Made by a program: the position numbers and the translations under genes. Positions 37,819-46,610 of a DNA stretch of 64,000 bases are shown here, piece by piece. Position 1 is the stretch's first letter. Each line of letters starts with the position of its first letter. The notes under the pieces were generated by a model. The model made no database searches. It saw only the letters and a program-made list of their open reading frames with translations, and was not told the origin of the DNA. The DNA is from Panaeolus papilionaceus. Lineage: Eukaryota; Basidiomycota; Agaricomycetes; Agaricales. The stretch is taken from positions 372,001 to 436,000 of the forward strand of contig JADNRZ010000018.1 in assembly GCA_015501605.1 (NCBI GenBank), in the 5' to 3' direction.

Positions 37819-38013
37819 TCAGTTCCAGGTGCAGCATGTCCAGCATCCAGCGGAGCCTTGCAAGACGTTGGGAGGAGGGCAAGGGGGCGGATCGAAGTAG
37901 CAGATGGCCGGGCAAATCAGCGTTTGGGGGTTCGGTGCAGGTGCGGGGGATGCACCAGTGAGTACGGCCATGGAGACGACAAACATGGTAGGGAGAGCAG
38001 AGAGGAGCTTCAT
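37819..38013 (-). CDS. small secreted cysteine-rich protein A
   Basis: A 64-residue protein with signal peptide MKLLSALPTMFVVSMAVLTG followed by ASPAPAPNPQT. The mature part, about 40 residues, has six cysteines spaced C-x3-C-x6-C-x11-C-x2-CC (ICPAICYFDPPPCPPP, then GCWTCC). Two more proteins with the same spacing plan lie at 40.9 and 41.8 kb. The coding part is one exon, but a 5' leader intron ends in CTTTCAG 16 bases before the ATG, and a GTAAGA donor sits just after the stop, suggesting a 3' untranslated intron. Family and function are not known to me; size, secretion and disulfide-rich makeup resemble fungal effector-like or surface peptides, which is inference only. Confidence 0.7.
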   Translation of the reverse strand: MKLLSALPTMFVVSMAVLTGASPAPAPNPQTLICPAICYFDPPPCPPPNVLQGSAGCWTCCTWN

Positions 38014-38149
38014 TGTGGGTTTATGGGATCTGAAAGAGAAAGTTAAGAGCGAATTCTCGCGGTGCTTGTGTAAAACTGTGCAACACTTACTTCGATTCAC
38101 GACTCGGAGAGGGAAGAGGTGATGAAAGATCGCATACCAAACCGCCCTT

Positions 38150-38155
38150 CTTATA
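38150..38155 (-). promoter_or_regulatory. TATA-like box of protein A gene
   Basis: TATAAG on the minus strand upstream of the leader intron of the cysteine-rich protein A gene, about 140 bases before the ATG; the same distance holds at the two sister genes. Confidence 0.45.
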
Positions 38156-38295
38156 CTTCTCCACAGAGCGGTATACATCGGCCCTGGTGGGGCTTTGACT
38201 TGAATCTCTCCGTTGCAAGTGTCATGTGAAGCCTTGAGATAATGCTAAGGCTTTGGTAATAGAAATCAAAAAAATATCCACAATTCAATTTATTC

Positions 38296-38690
38296 TCAGA
38301 GCAATGATAAGATAATTGGATGAAATTGAAATTGACGGCAATTCTCGTGGGGTTTGACGGAGACTTTAGCAGGGGCGTGGGCCTTTTTATTGGAGTGTCG
38401 TGATAGAGATCGATATGAGTCATGAGGAAGAACGAATAACGAGCCTTGTGGGTCTGTTCGATGCCTTAGAGCCTTCGATTTATGTTCTAGGATTCCATGC
38501 GTGTCAGAAGGAAAGTTCGTTGAGAAAGGTAGACCCTCGACATACTCATCAGTAAGCCGCTTAACAAGTGCCAGCATTTCCCAGGAGCCTCAACCCTTCA
38601 AAATTCTGAAATCAAATATGTCCGCATTTTTATTCAAATCTAAATCAATTGCTAGCTCCGAAATCAATGTTGAGGCGCCCGAGAAGTAAA
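38296..38690 (-). pseudogene. decayed coding stretch of unknown family
   Basis: The minus strand reads as continuous protein-like sequence: STLISELAIDLDLNKNADIF, DFRILKG, an in-frame TGA at 38590-38592, GSWEMLALVKRLTDEYVEGL, PFSTNFPSDTHGILEHKS and so on to a stop. The parts before and after the TGA share one frame and read as one domain. No start, upstream exon or known domain was found. It is likely the remnant of a gene, though a short exon pair is possible. I do not recognise the family. Confidence 0.4.
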
Positions 38691-39284
38691 TTGAGTTGAC
38701 GCCAGCCGTGAGTTATAGTTACGAACGACGGTTTGCACTGGCGAAAACCATGAAGCTTTTGTGGATAAACGCAGGCTGGCTCCACCTACTTTCAGCCGCT
38801 CTCCATGTTTTGAACGAGGCGTTCGAAATCATCCGGGGAGACAAGACAATGATTCAGAGAAGACCCGAAAGGGATCGCAATTCGAAGGGATTTGGAACAG
38901 ATAGTAATAGTAAAACGCGGTGACGAGGAGTCTCGGGCGTATTGGGCGCGCAGGATCGTCATATTTGTTCAATAAATATATACTTTGAAACGGCCGAAGA
39001 AAAAAAGTGGAACACAAATGCAATGGAACCTTTGCGTAACGCTGCCAGAAACGATCAACTGAAATTTTGATGTAGAGCTTTGTATTACATATGAAAATTC
39101 TTGATTTAATTTACATTACCTTCTACCCTAACGTTCAATATAGTAAGACCATGGATGATAGCTTAGATGCTCTTCCAACTAAGGGCTATAAGGCACATTT
39201 TCGAACTTGAAAAAAAAACCTGTACCTGTGGCTGCGGGCATATGGTGCAGATCTCACTTGTCCAAGGTGCACCCATCAACCATA
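38691..39284. other. intergenic region
   Basis: AT-rich toward 39.0-39.2 kb. A plus-strand frame at 38696-38923 is short and unsupported. Nothing else recognised. Confidence 0.4.
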
Positions 39285-40117
39285 TCAGTTTTTGAAAAGG
39301 CCGTGGTCAACAGCTTTACGCCATTGTCTGGCAAACATACTCCCCTCAGTGTCTGGCAATGTGCCTGTGTCGCATCCAGGAAAGGTAAACCGAAAGATTT
39401 TTTCAAATTTGATTCGTTCCTCATCGCCGGGCTTGAAGGATGTAACAGCTTTCCAGATTTCCTCTTTGCTATATTCGGAATCCCCAATATCACGTCCGTA
39501 CCACCCGTCATCAGGGAAACATATCATGAACTGCTCATCCTCGTTGAATTCATGCTCCGATAGCCCCGGTGTTGTCTCGAAAAGAGTTTGAGTTTTGGTA
39601 TACACCAGAGCACCTGGGATCCATAAGTCTGAGTCGACTGCAAGGTACTCCGCTGCGAAGGCTTCCCAGTTATCTTTTCCGCTTATGGTGACAAGACGCT
39701 TGCCAGCTTGACCAAGCAAGTAACGAAGAACAGACCAATTGTGGTTGAAGGCTGCCATTTCATTGTTCTGTTTGAATAGATGGGTGAGTTTATGATGCAG
39801 GATCAGAATTCACTGAACTCGCCATTGAATACATATAGGACAGACCCAACCCCTGCTGGAGTTCCTCGACATCGTCCTCAAGTTTCTTCAGCGTCTCTGG
39901 AGTATCCCTCCCCCTCGCCTCTTCAAGTTCCTCTTCTCGTTTCTTGAACTCCTTCTCAAGTTTCCTCAGCCTCCTGCTCACATCTTCAAGTTCCTCTACT
40001 CCGTTATCAACCTTCTTGGCAGAGGTGTCCCTGAATTTGGTTGGCGCTAAACATCCGTAAGCATGGCTCTAACGATTGAGCAAGCAGACACATGAAGCAC
40101 TTACCCTTATTCTCCAT
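39285..40117 (-). CDS. hypothetical protein with N-terminal coiled coil
   Basis: Three exons join well. Exon 1 is MENK plus one base, with donor GTAAGT. Exon 2 encodes APTKFRDTSAKKVDN, then a strongly charged coiled coil (SRRLRKLEKEFKKREEELEE) and LKKLEDDVEELQQGLGLSY. Exon 3, after an intron near 39.77-39.82 kb, starts NNEMAAFNHNWSVLRYLLGQ and contains WEAFAAEYLAVDSDLWIPGA and MICFPDDGWYGRDIG, ending at a TAA after KAVDHGLFKN. The total is about 250 residues. The C-terminal part looks like a folded domain, but I cannot name it. It has no signal peptide or membrane helix, so probably intracellular. It lies between the cysteine-rich genes A and B without evident link to them. Confidence 0.6.
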
Positions 40118-40944
40118 CTGGGGCTTCAGTGTTATCGCGACTGTATCTGGAGGGGCAACTTGCCAAAAAAAAAAATTGTTGTTTCAGACTGTAGGTAGTA
40201 CTGGTAAGTTGTGGTAGAGCCAAGAGCGTAGATGGTCAGGTAGTCGACGAGAAACGAAGGTATTGAGTAACGACTGAGACAATGCTTTATGATCGGTTCC
40301 CTCTTTGTTTGTTTATATTGGCACGCATCTTGCAATTATCTCTTGCTAGTACCGAAGGCTAAAGTTGACGAACGGAACTTTGCTAATTTGGGGGGAGGGA
40401 ACCCAGACGTTTGATGAGCAGTACGCAGAAAAGGGAGGATTCTGAAGGGCAGAATTGAGCATCTCTTCAGTGATTTCCAGTCACTGTCATCGGTTGCTTC
40501 GTTGAGGTGTCGTTGCGTTCAGGACTCAGGCCCCCACTCTCTCAAAAAGCGCAGTACTCTATTTGACCGTACAGTGACATCAGCACGCCAAAGTGTGTAA
40601 AGTCCAACCTCTTCAGCATTGTCATCTACCAGAAATAACCTGTGACCTGCTATCAATTACATGAACATCCATTTTCAACGCGTTTCACGTTAAGACTCGC
40701 ATCGAAATTGATTCTCCAACATACCAAAGTCATCGTCACACGCTACGCAACATGAATGCATCAAGCTTCATACGGCTACACGATTACACTTGGATAATTC
40801 ACGATATGACCAGTTGGAAACAATTCCATTCTTCAAAGGGACGGTAAGGCTAACAGGGGATGGATCATCTCAAGTATGTAAACTGAGTAGGTTGTCAGCA
40901 CAACTCGTAAGCTGCGAGACCAGAAAAATGAGGCGCTTACCTTC
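40118..40944. other. intergenic region
   Basis: About 830 bases between the coiled-coil gene and the cysteine-rich gene B. It contains a run of ten A residues near 40.17 kb. No coding sequence recognised. Confidence 0.5.
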
Positions 40945-41130
40945 CTAGGCGCTGGTTGTAGTTTGCGGGCAACACACAAAACAACCCCCACCAGGAGGGA
41001 GTCCTGGAACGCACAGATTTTCGTCTCGAGTGCAGATATCAGGACAGAATATGGGCTGCGGTGCTGCTACTGCTGAGGTCGTGATTGAAGCTATGAAGGC
41101 AAGACCGAAGGCGAACGTTTGGAATTTCAT
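40945..41130 (-). CDS. small secreted cysteine-rich protein B
   Basis: A 61-residue protein beginning MKFQTFAFGLAFIASITTSA, a signal peptide, then VAAPQP. Six cysteines follow the pattern C-x3-C-x6-C-x9-C-x2-CC (FCPDICTRDENLC, then GGGCFVCC). The tail PQTTTSA follows the CC pair. MKFQ was chosen over an upstream in-frame ATG at 41151 because the neighbouring sister gene at 41.8 kb also starts MKFQ and the signal peptide begins there. A GTAAGC donor six bases past the stop suggests a 3' untranslated intron as at gene A. Function unknown. Confidence 0.7.
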   Translation of the reverse strand: MKFQTFAFGLAFIASITTSAVAAPQPIFCPDICTRDENLCVPGLPPGGGCFVCCPQTTTSA

Positions 41131-41261
41131 TGCGTGAGCTGTATCAACCAATCAGGTATTGCAGAATTGTATTATTCATGTATGAGACCCACCAGGTAGT
41201 ACGTTGATTAAATCGGTCGAAGGAACTATTCCTTATGTCTGTCCAGCGTCGTATCATCCCT

Positions 41262-41269
41262 CTTTTATA
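41262..41269 (-). promoter_or_regulatory. TATA box of protein B gene
   Basis: TATAAAAG on the minus strand, about 135 bases before the ATG of cysteine-rich gene B, followed by GAGGG. A well-formed core promoter word at the same distance as at genes A and C. Confidence 0.6.
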
Positions 41270-41839
41270 CCTTCAGGACACATATTTGATCCCCGTCGAA
41301 ATCGTCATATTTCTATGAGGTGAGAGCGAATATTTGTGGCACTTGATGTTTATCGCTACACCCGATCCACACGTCCCGCTCTTGACCCAAAGCAAAGAAT
41401 TACAAGGGAGCTTACTTCCCTCCAACGGCATCTGAATGGGTAAAGGAGGATGGGCGGTCAAACCTGGTCCTAAAAATAGGCTGGTATGCATCAGTACTTC
41501 CATTTCCAATCTCTAAAAACAACGGCATAACCCACCTATAAATCCACTTGCATTCAAAGTACCGGTGTTACAAAATCAAGGCACAAACATATGATTCACA
41601 GCGGTATAATGCCCCGATTCAATGACAAAACGACCCAGTTTGGACGATTCACAGAACAAGGTTTTCAAAAAGGTTTTATTCTTCATCAACATCATCAATA
41701 CATTTCTTTAACCACATGCAATATACCTGAACAAAATATAGCAACATAATTAGCTCAGTGGAAATACAAACGTCTCATGAGACCATAAACATACCATTGA
41801 AGACAACTCCTGCTGTGCTGGGATGCATCGTGGCAGAAA
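41270..41839. other. intergenic region
   Basis: About 570 bases between cysteine-rich genes B and C, containing the upstream region of B and the 3' flank of C. A probable 3' untranslated intron of C starts near 41.79 kb (GTATGT on the minus strand). No additional family member found here. Confidence 0.5.
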
Positions 41840-42013
41840 CTAGCAGCACTGAAAACATTCAGGACCTCCAGATAGCGTCCGAGGTGGTTCGCAGTTGACA
41901 GGTTCCTCGAAGCCCTCGAAGCAAACATTGTCGCAAAATTTGGCCTGGGATGCAGTAAAACCGCTTGCAAGAACCGCAAGGATGAACACAAGAGACTGGT
42001 ATTGAAATTTCAT
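41840..42013 (-). CDS. small secreted cysteine-rich protein C
   Basis: A 57-residue protein, MKFQYQSLVFILAVLASGFT followed by ASQAK, a signal peptide. The cysteine pattern is C-x3-C-x9-C-x11-C-x2-CC (FCDNVCFEGFEEPVNCEPP, then GPECFQCC), with TAG directly after the CC pair. Together with A and B it forms a local family: same size, same start in B and C, same C-x2-CC end, same untranslated introns. The frame is short enough that automated gene callers would probably miss it. Function unknown. Confidence 0.7.
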   Translation of the reverse strand: MKFQYQSLVFILAVLASGFTASQAKFCDNVCFEGFEEPVNCEPPRTLSGGPECFQCC

Positions 42014-42150
42014 GCTCTGAATAATGCATGTACAAGAGGGATAAGAACCGTTTCGTAAGAGTACCTGGAAATATTTGGCGACAGGCTTACTGTGTTTGAG
42101 GTGAAGGGCTCGCTTTTGCTGTGTCGACTTGAAGACTGCCCAGCTTCAAA

Positions 42151-42156
42151 TTTATA
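42151..42156 (-). promoter_or_regulatory. TATA box of protein C gene
   Basis: TATAAA on the minus strand, about 138 bases before the ATG of cysteine-rich gene C, with a leader in between that has a CAG acceptor-like site. Confidence 0.55.
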
Positions 42157-42870
42157 CGTCTACATGTCGGGCATACAGGTAGGGATTACCAACAAATTAC
42201 CACCATTCCAGAATACATACCTCTACTTGCACACAGAAATAGACGCAGAGATATCGGCGGGCAGGAGCGTGTAGATTTCAACCCCTTCAGCGCTGCTGTT
42301 CTTTGTGTTCTGTCAGGAATAACCCTGCTGTGGAATTTCATGAACTTCCATCTCCAACGCATTCGACGCAGGAGCGCTATGCTCTGAAATATTGACGATT
42401 GAAGGAGCTAATAGATAACAATTATAGCACCCAGAAAGACCTTCAGAGTCGGACAAAAAATAAAACGGAATGCATCAGTCATTTCATTGTCGCCACTCAA
42501 AAAGATTAACCAACCTACCTGTAAAGGTGTTTTGACTACCTGGGTCGAATGTTCCTGATGCGCAACTAAGGTGCGCAGTCCTTCACAGTAACAAATGCCT
42601 TTCGGATATTCTTGCTAGACATCTGACATGAGGGGGGTTACAAGGCAAACAATGTCTTGATTTCGCAATATAACATAAACAACCAAGGTGGCTGACTGTT
42701 AATTAGACTGCCACCTCGAAGTTTGACACACTTAAAATTCGGGGGGGACCGGCGTGAACATCTCGATCGGGGCCAAAAAAAAAAGAGGTGGTGAATGAGA
42801 AGTTGTGCGCATTTCAACAAGTTTAAATACAAAAAGAGAGAGAAATAAAATCAACAAATAGACCCTCAAC
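42157..42870. other. intergenic region
   Basis: About 700 bases between cysteine-rich gene C and the stop of CTK3. A run of ten A residues lies near 42.78 kb, next to GGGGGG at 42.74 kb. No coding sequence supported. Confidence 0.5.
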
Positions 42871-43879
42871 CTACTTGTCATCCCCCAGATAAGCCAACGA
42901 CGTCTCCTCCCTGATCGCATCCTCGTCGTCTGGATTCCAATCGCTTGTGGTCTCCCAGTCATTCTCAAACTCAATATCCATCGCCCGCTCCGAATCGTCT
43001 TGTGTATCCAGGGGCTGAAAGCATGCCAACTGGGACGTCTGCATCGACGCTGGGTTCCGATATGTCGGCTGCACCCATCTTCTCTCACGTAGTCGTTTAT
43101 GCCTCTCCCTGTCCTGCTCGATACGCTCGTATATACTATCCCGGTGTTCGCGCTTTGCTTGTCGTGATTGTGGTGCGGGAGTGGAGGTGGAAGGTGTTTC
43201 CGATGCCTCTAGGGATATAGGTGTCGGTCGTTTGTCGAGGGATGTGATCACTTCGTCGATTTTGTGCGTGTCGATGTATCGTTTATGGCGCCATGTTTCT
43301 AGGATCTGACATGCCCTTGTAAATAATCTCATAAATGAAGAGAGGAGACAAATAATCGTACCTGCTTTGTGCTAACAAGATTGGGTAAACCCTCCTTTCC
43401 CTCTGGGACGATGTAGTCCACGATTCTGTTCAGGTCTCGCGACAGGAAATAGGCGTAGAGCCCATTCGCTTTCTCCGAGTCTCCAGCTTTACCCGACTGC
43501 TCAAAGTGCAGTTTCATGATCAACGACGTCTCGCATAGCGAATCCAAGAAGTGCAACAAGTTCATGCGGGAGTTTATCGAGCCCTATGAGTTATAACAGC
43601 TGGGTCAGGCCACATGGAATAACCACCCAAAAAGACGCTGAAATACCTTCTCCGCAGCTTCAATTATACAATCCCATAGATCGTCTCCGCAGGGCCCATA
43701 GTACTTGATAGCATATGACACAACCTTTTGTATTGATTTCTGCGTCCTGTACATATACCACACAGGTCAAGTTAAGTTATAACCCGGCTAAATCAAAAAA
43801 AGAAAAAGATGAGACGAACTGACGCGTTGAGAGTGCGGAGAAGCTTAACGAAATTCATTCTTACTTCAAAGGCGTCCAT
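42871..43879 (-). CDS. CTK3: CTD kinase I gamma subunit
   Basis: Regulatory subunit of the CTDK-I complex, which phosphorylates the C-terminal repeats of RNA polymerase II during elongation; nuclear. The start is MDAFEVRMNFVKLLRTLNAS, followed by TQKSIQKVVSYAIKYYGPCG and DDLWDCIIEAAEKGSINSR, the CID-like helical domain of CTK3. Then MNLLHFLDSLCETSLIMKLH, RDLNRIVDYIVPEGKEGLPN and LVSTKQ spliced to ILETWRHKRYIDTHKIDEV. The C-terminal part is charged and ends DAIREETSLAYLGDDK. About 300 residues, five exons (introns near 43.83, 43.77, 43.60 and 43.34 kb). Intact. Confidence 0.9.
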
Positions 43880-43953
43880 TGTGTGTTGGAATTTTACTGC
43901 TTATTCGTGGATGTGGTGTGGGCGGTGAGGTGAGATGATAGCAGAATGAATGC

Positions 43954-43969
43954 GATGATGATGATGATG
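43954..43969. repeat. GAT microsatellite
   Basis: Five GAT units in the leader or promoter region of CTK3, 75 bases upstream of its ATG. Confidence 0.8.
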
Positions 43970-44103
43970 GTTCAGGTTCAAGCTTTAGCAGCAAGGGAAC
44001 GCGCCATAAATGTCAGCACAGCCACCCCCTGAGCACCTCAAACCCTAATTCAAATTCAACATCGACTTTTATAATTTGGTTCTTCGCCCACTAGAATCAG
44101 TGG

Positions 44104-44184
44104 GGGTATTTCAATAACTATTGTAATTAGAATAAAAGACTATTGCATTATACGTTGTAGTTACAATAACGGTGACAAATACCC
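44104..44184. repeat. imperfect inverted repeat, possible tiny MITE
   Basis: The block begins GGGTATTT and ends AAATACCC, and inside it TATTGTAA on the left pairs with TTACAATA on the right. The arms are separated by about 30 bases rich in A and T. It could fold as a hairpin of about 80 bases. No target duplication is visible at its edges, so mobile origin is only a guess; it lies 225 bases upstream of CTK3. Confidence 0.5.
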
Positions 44185-44330
44185 GTTCCGATGCCACGCC
44201 AATACACTATTGCAACACAGAATACGCTCTCCCATGCCCTCTCCCGCCTCTCCTGCTACTTCAAGTTGGGTATTTAAATAGTTAACCTAGGGTGAGTATG
44301 GTGTATGCCCGCTCTCCCGTGCGCGCTCGG

Positions 44331-44350
44331 TTGAGTGTTTAAATACTCAA
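44331..44350. repeat. 20-bp near-perfect palindrome
   Basis: TTGAGTGTTTAAATACTCAA is self-complementary except for one mismatched pair. A related GGGTATTTAAATA word lies 60 bases away at 44268-44280, within CT-rich flanks. Possibly a binding site or part of a repeat; role unknown. Confidence 0.6.
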
Positions 44351-44584
44351 TGACCCTTATAGCATCGCTCTCCATACGCCGAAGTATATTCGCAACCCGG
44401 AAGCTGTAGATTCATGAAACTTGGCTGTTACATATAAACCGTATCGCTATATATCAAAATATGTCGTAATATGGCCATAAGTAAACCCACAGTAATCTCA
44501 AGCCTCCAGGGAAGTACGGTAGCTACGAATTGATGTCGAGTCACTATAACTTAGTTGTGGGCCATGGCCTTTGGCCTGGCATGT

Positions 44585-44624
44585 ACGAGTCCCATATTCT
44601 GCCTTTTGGTAGAATATGACTCGT
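44585..44624. repeat. 14-bp inverted repeat (hairpin)
   Basis: ACGAGTC and ATATTCT on the left, split by two extra C, pair with AGAATATGACTCGT on the right across a 10-base loop. A second small hairpin, GCCATGGCC near 44.56 kb, adjoins it. Purpose unknown; it stands at the edge of a GC-rich patch. Confidence 0.6.
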
Positions 44625-44814
44625 TCCTTGATGCTGAATTAACTTCGCTGCCGCTCGAATGACTCAAAAGTTGAGGTCTCGGTGTACTCCTTATCTGAGG
44701 TCACGTGTCAGAGAGATTTTCATTACAGAAAAAGCGGGATAAGATATCCGTTGCGAGCTTTCCCCGCGTGAGGGAAGGAATACAGGGTGATAAATTTACT
44801 ATCGTTTAGTCAAT

Positions 44815-45304
44815 TTATAAGATGTCGATTCTGGCTGATTCTGATGAGAGCAAACTGTGAGGATTCATAGTTTGCGAGGGTGCGGGGGTCGTTTGGCGGG
44901 CGCTCCAAATTCGGCGAGCACGTGAGCTTTCAATGAGCACGTGATCACGACGCGTCGAAATCTTTGACCATTCGCGTCCCCAATATCCCGAGATTCGCGC
45001 GGGACGGGACCGAATTCTGCGTCTGCGTCGTGATGAAAGCGCGGCGCCAAACGACCAGAGCGCTAGGGCAAGCCGAGGCGATCCAAGCTGGATGCCAAGC
45101 GGCCTTCCCATGCACTAGGTGTGGGTGGGTGGGAAAAAGAAAGAGAGCTTTGTCGAGCTCTTGCTGATCAGACTTGAAAATTTCCGCGACGAAAAATTTT
45201 CGAAAGACAGGATGAGCAGCAAGGAGCGCGAAGGCGGCGTAAGTCCACGCCCCGCGCGTCGGATATTTGGCTGTGTCGTTACAGCCAAATGATGACACGC
45301 TCAT
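44815..45304 (-). other. GC-rich patch with open frame
   Basis: Base composition rises clearly relative to both sides (for example GCGCGGCGCC near 45.04 kb). A minus frame of 119 codons at 44945-45304 starts MSVSSFGCNDTAKYPTRGAW and a 98-codon frame overlaps it. Neither has a known domain, and frames on all strands are open, as happens in GC-rich DNA. Short hairpins lie on both sides (44585-44624 and near 45.33-45.39 kb). Origin unknown; it may be a foreign or repeat-derived insert. Confidence 0.3.
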
Positions 45305-46006
45305 GCTTACTCACTTCATCTTATCCTCTGATGAGGCAAGCCTCATCCCGGAATATAGAACGACTCCCCTAAGGGGGACTCGTAACTATTCCTCGTGTTA
45401 TAGCAACAACAAACTTTAGGGGCAGCTTCAAGCCATTTTCCTGACGGTTCCTTCCCTTCTTACCCAGACAAAGTTGGCAAGAGACTCGGATACTCGTACG
45501 CCGATGGGTGCCATGATCGACATCAGCTCAACATAGTAGTGATAAGGGACAGCGGGCAATAGGTACTCTCCAAATAAGCCCCAGATGCCCACGAACGACC
45601 CCTGTGTGCAACAATCCACATTTCGCAGAACAGACACAGTAGGACCTTATTATTTGTTTTCTTATTAGCCCCCTTTGCAATACGTCCCTCTGCTGGATTT
45701 TCATGCGAATTGAGATAAGCGCCTAACGTCATCATGTCCTTTAAGCCATGACTGCTAATTCACTAATGATCGGGTACCTCGGGGTTGGGTGTCACAGTCA
45801 ACTTTACGCAAGTACCACCGTTTTGTTGTTCTTTGATTAGACGCTTAGAGCGCTTAGAACGACGGTCAAGAAAATAGGAACAATTGCGGCCAATAAAAAC
45901 ACAAATGTGAGATTTTTATGCTTACTGTATATAAGACGATCAGCTCATTGGACTACCTATCGACGAAAGCATCGAGACTAGCACGGATTATGTCACTTTC
46001 ACTGCC

Positions 46007-46610
46007 CTACTCAATATCAACATAACCTTCATCCTCCATGTCTTTTTCGCCCAATCGAGTGTCCCTCAAACGGGGATTTGCACCCCTCTCTAACAACAGA
46101 CGGACAACATCGCCATGCCCCTTCTGTCGGCAGAGGATGCGACCAGAACTGCACGCTAAAGCTGAGTGTATTCCATGAAGTCGTCGTTGACTCTCGAATC
46201 TGCCCCATTGTTGAGTATCCACCTCACAAGCGTCTGGTTATCCCTGCCGATGGCCTGATACAAGGCGTCCCCCTGATATTTCATCCTGGAATTCATGTTC
46301 CACCTGACTTGTAGAAACAATTTATACATCGAGATAGCTTTGTCTGTCGAAATCTGTGCTTCCCCGATGGGCGCTGTTGCCGGAATGTTGATAGGCATGG
46401 CGGGATGGTTGAGTAGCAAGGGCGGGCGGAAGTGTAGCCCATGAATTCTGCGTACTCACAAACCTGGTGAGGTGGTTTTCGTTGGGCGGTGGCGATACTT
46501 TGAGTTGTACATCAATCGCAGAGAGAAAGTCGGCTTCATTTTGTGTGCGTCTGCATATTTGGTCAGCAGCGTCGTAATCTTTTTCTGGTAATAGTAGAGA
46601 GAGGTGTTCC
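46007..46610 (-). pseudogene. frameshifted ankyrin-repeat gene
   Basis: The minus strand encodes LPEHLSLLLPEKDYDAADQI followed by CRRTQNEADFLSAIDVQL, then after a probable intron near 46.46 kb a region ending YQGDALYQAIGRDNQTLVRW, ILNNGADSRVNDDFMEYTQL and a stop. The ankyrin pattern continues at once in another frame as LACSSGRILC and GHGDVVRLLLERGANPRLRD. Between NDDFMEYT and LACSSG one would expect the PLH of an ankyrin repeat; instead bases are missing and the frame shifts. No start exon was identified. Likely a dead gene, unless a sequencing error caused the shift. Confidence 0.55.

Noticed and set aside
44104..44184. Reading the inverted repeat as a definite MITE
   Set aside because: No target-site duplication at its edges and no second copy in the window, so it is listed only as an inverted repeat.
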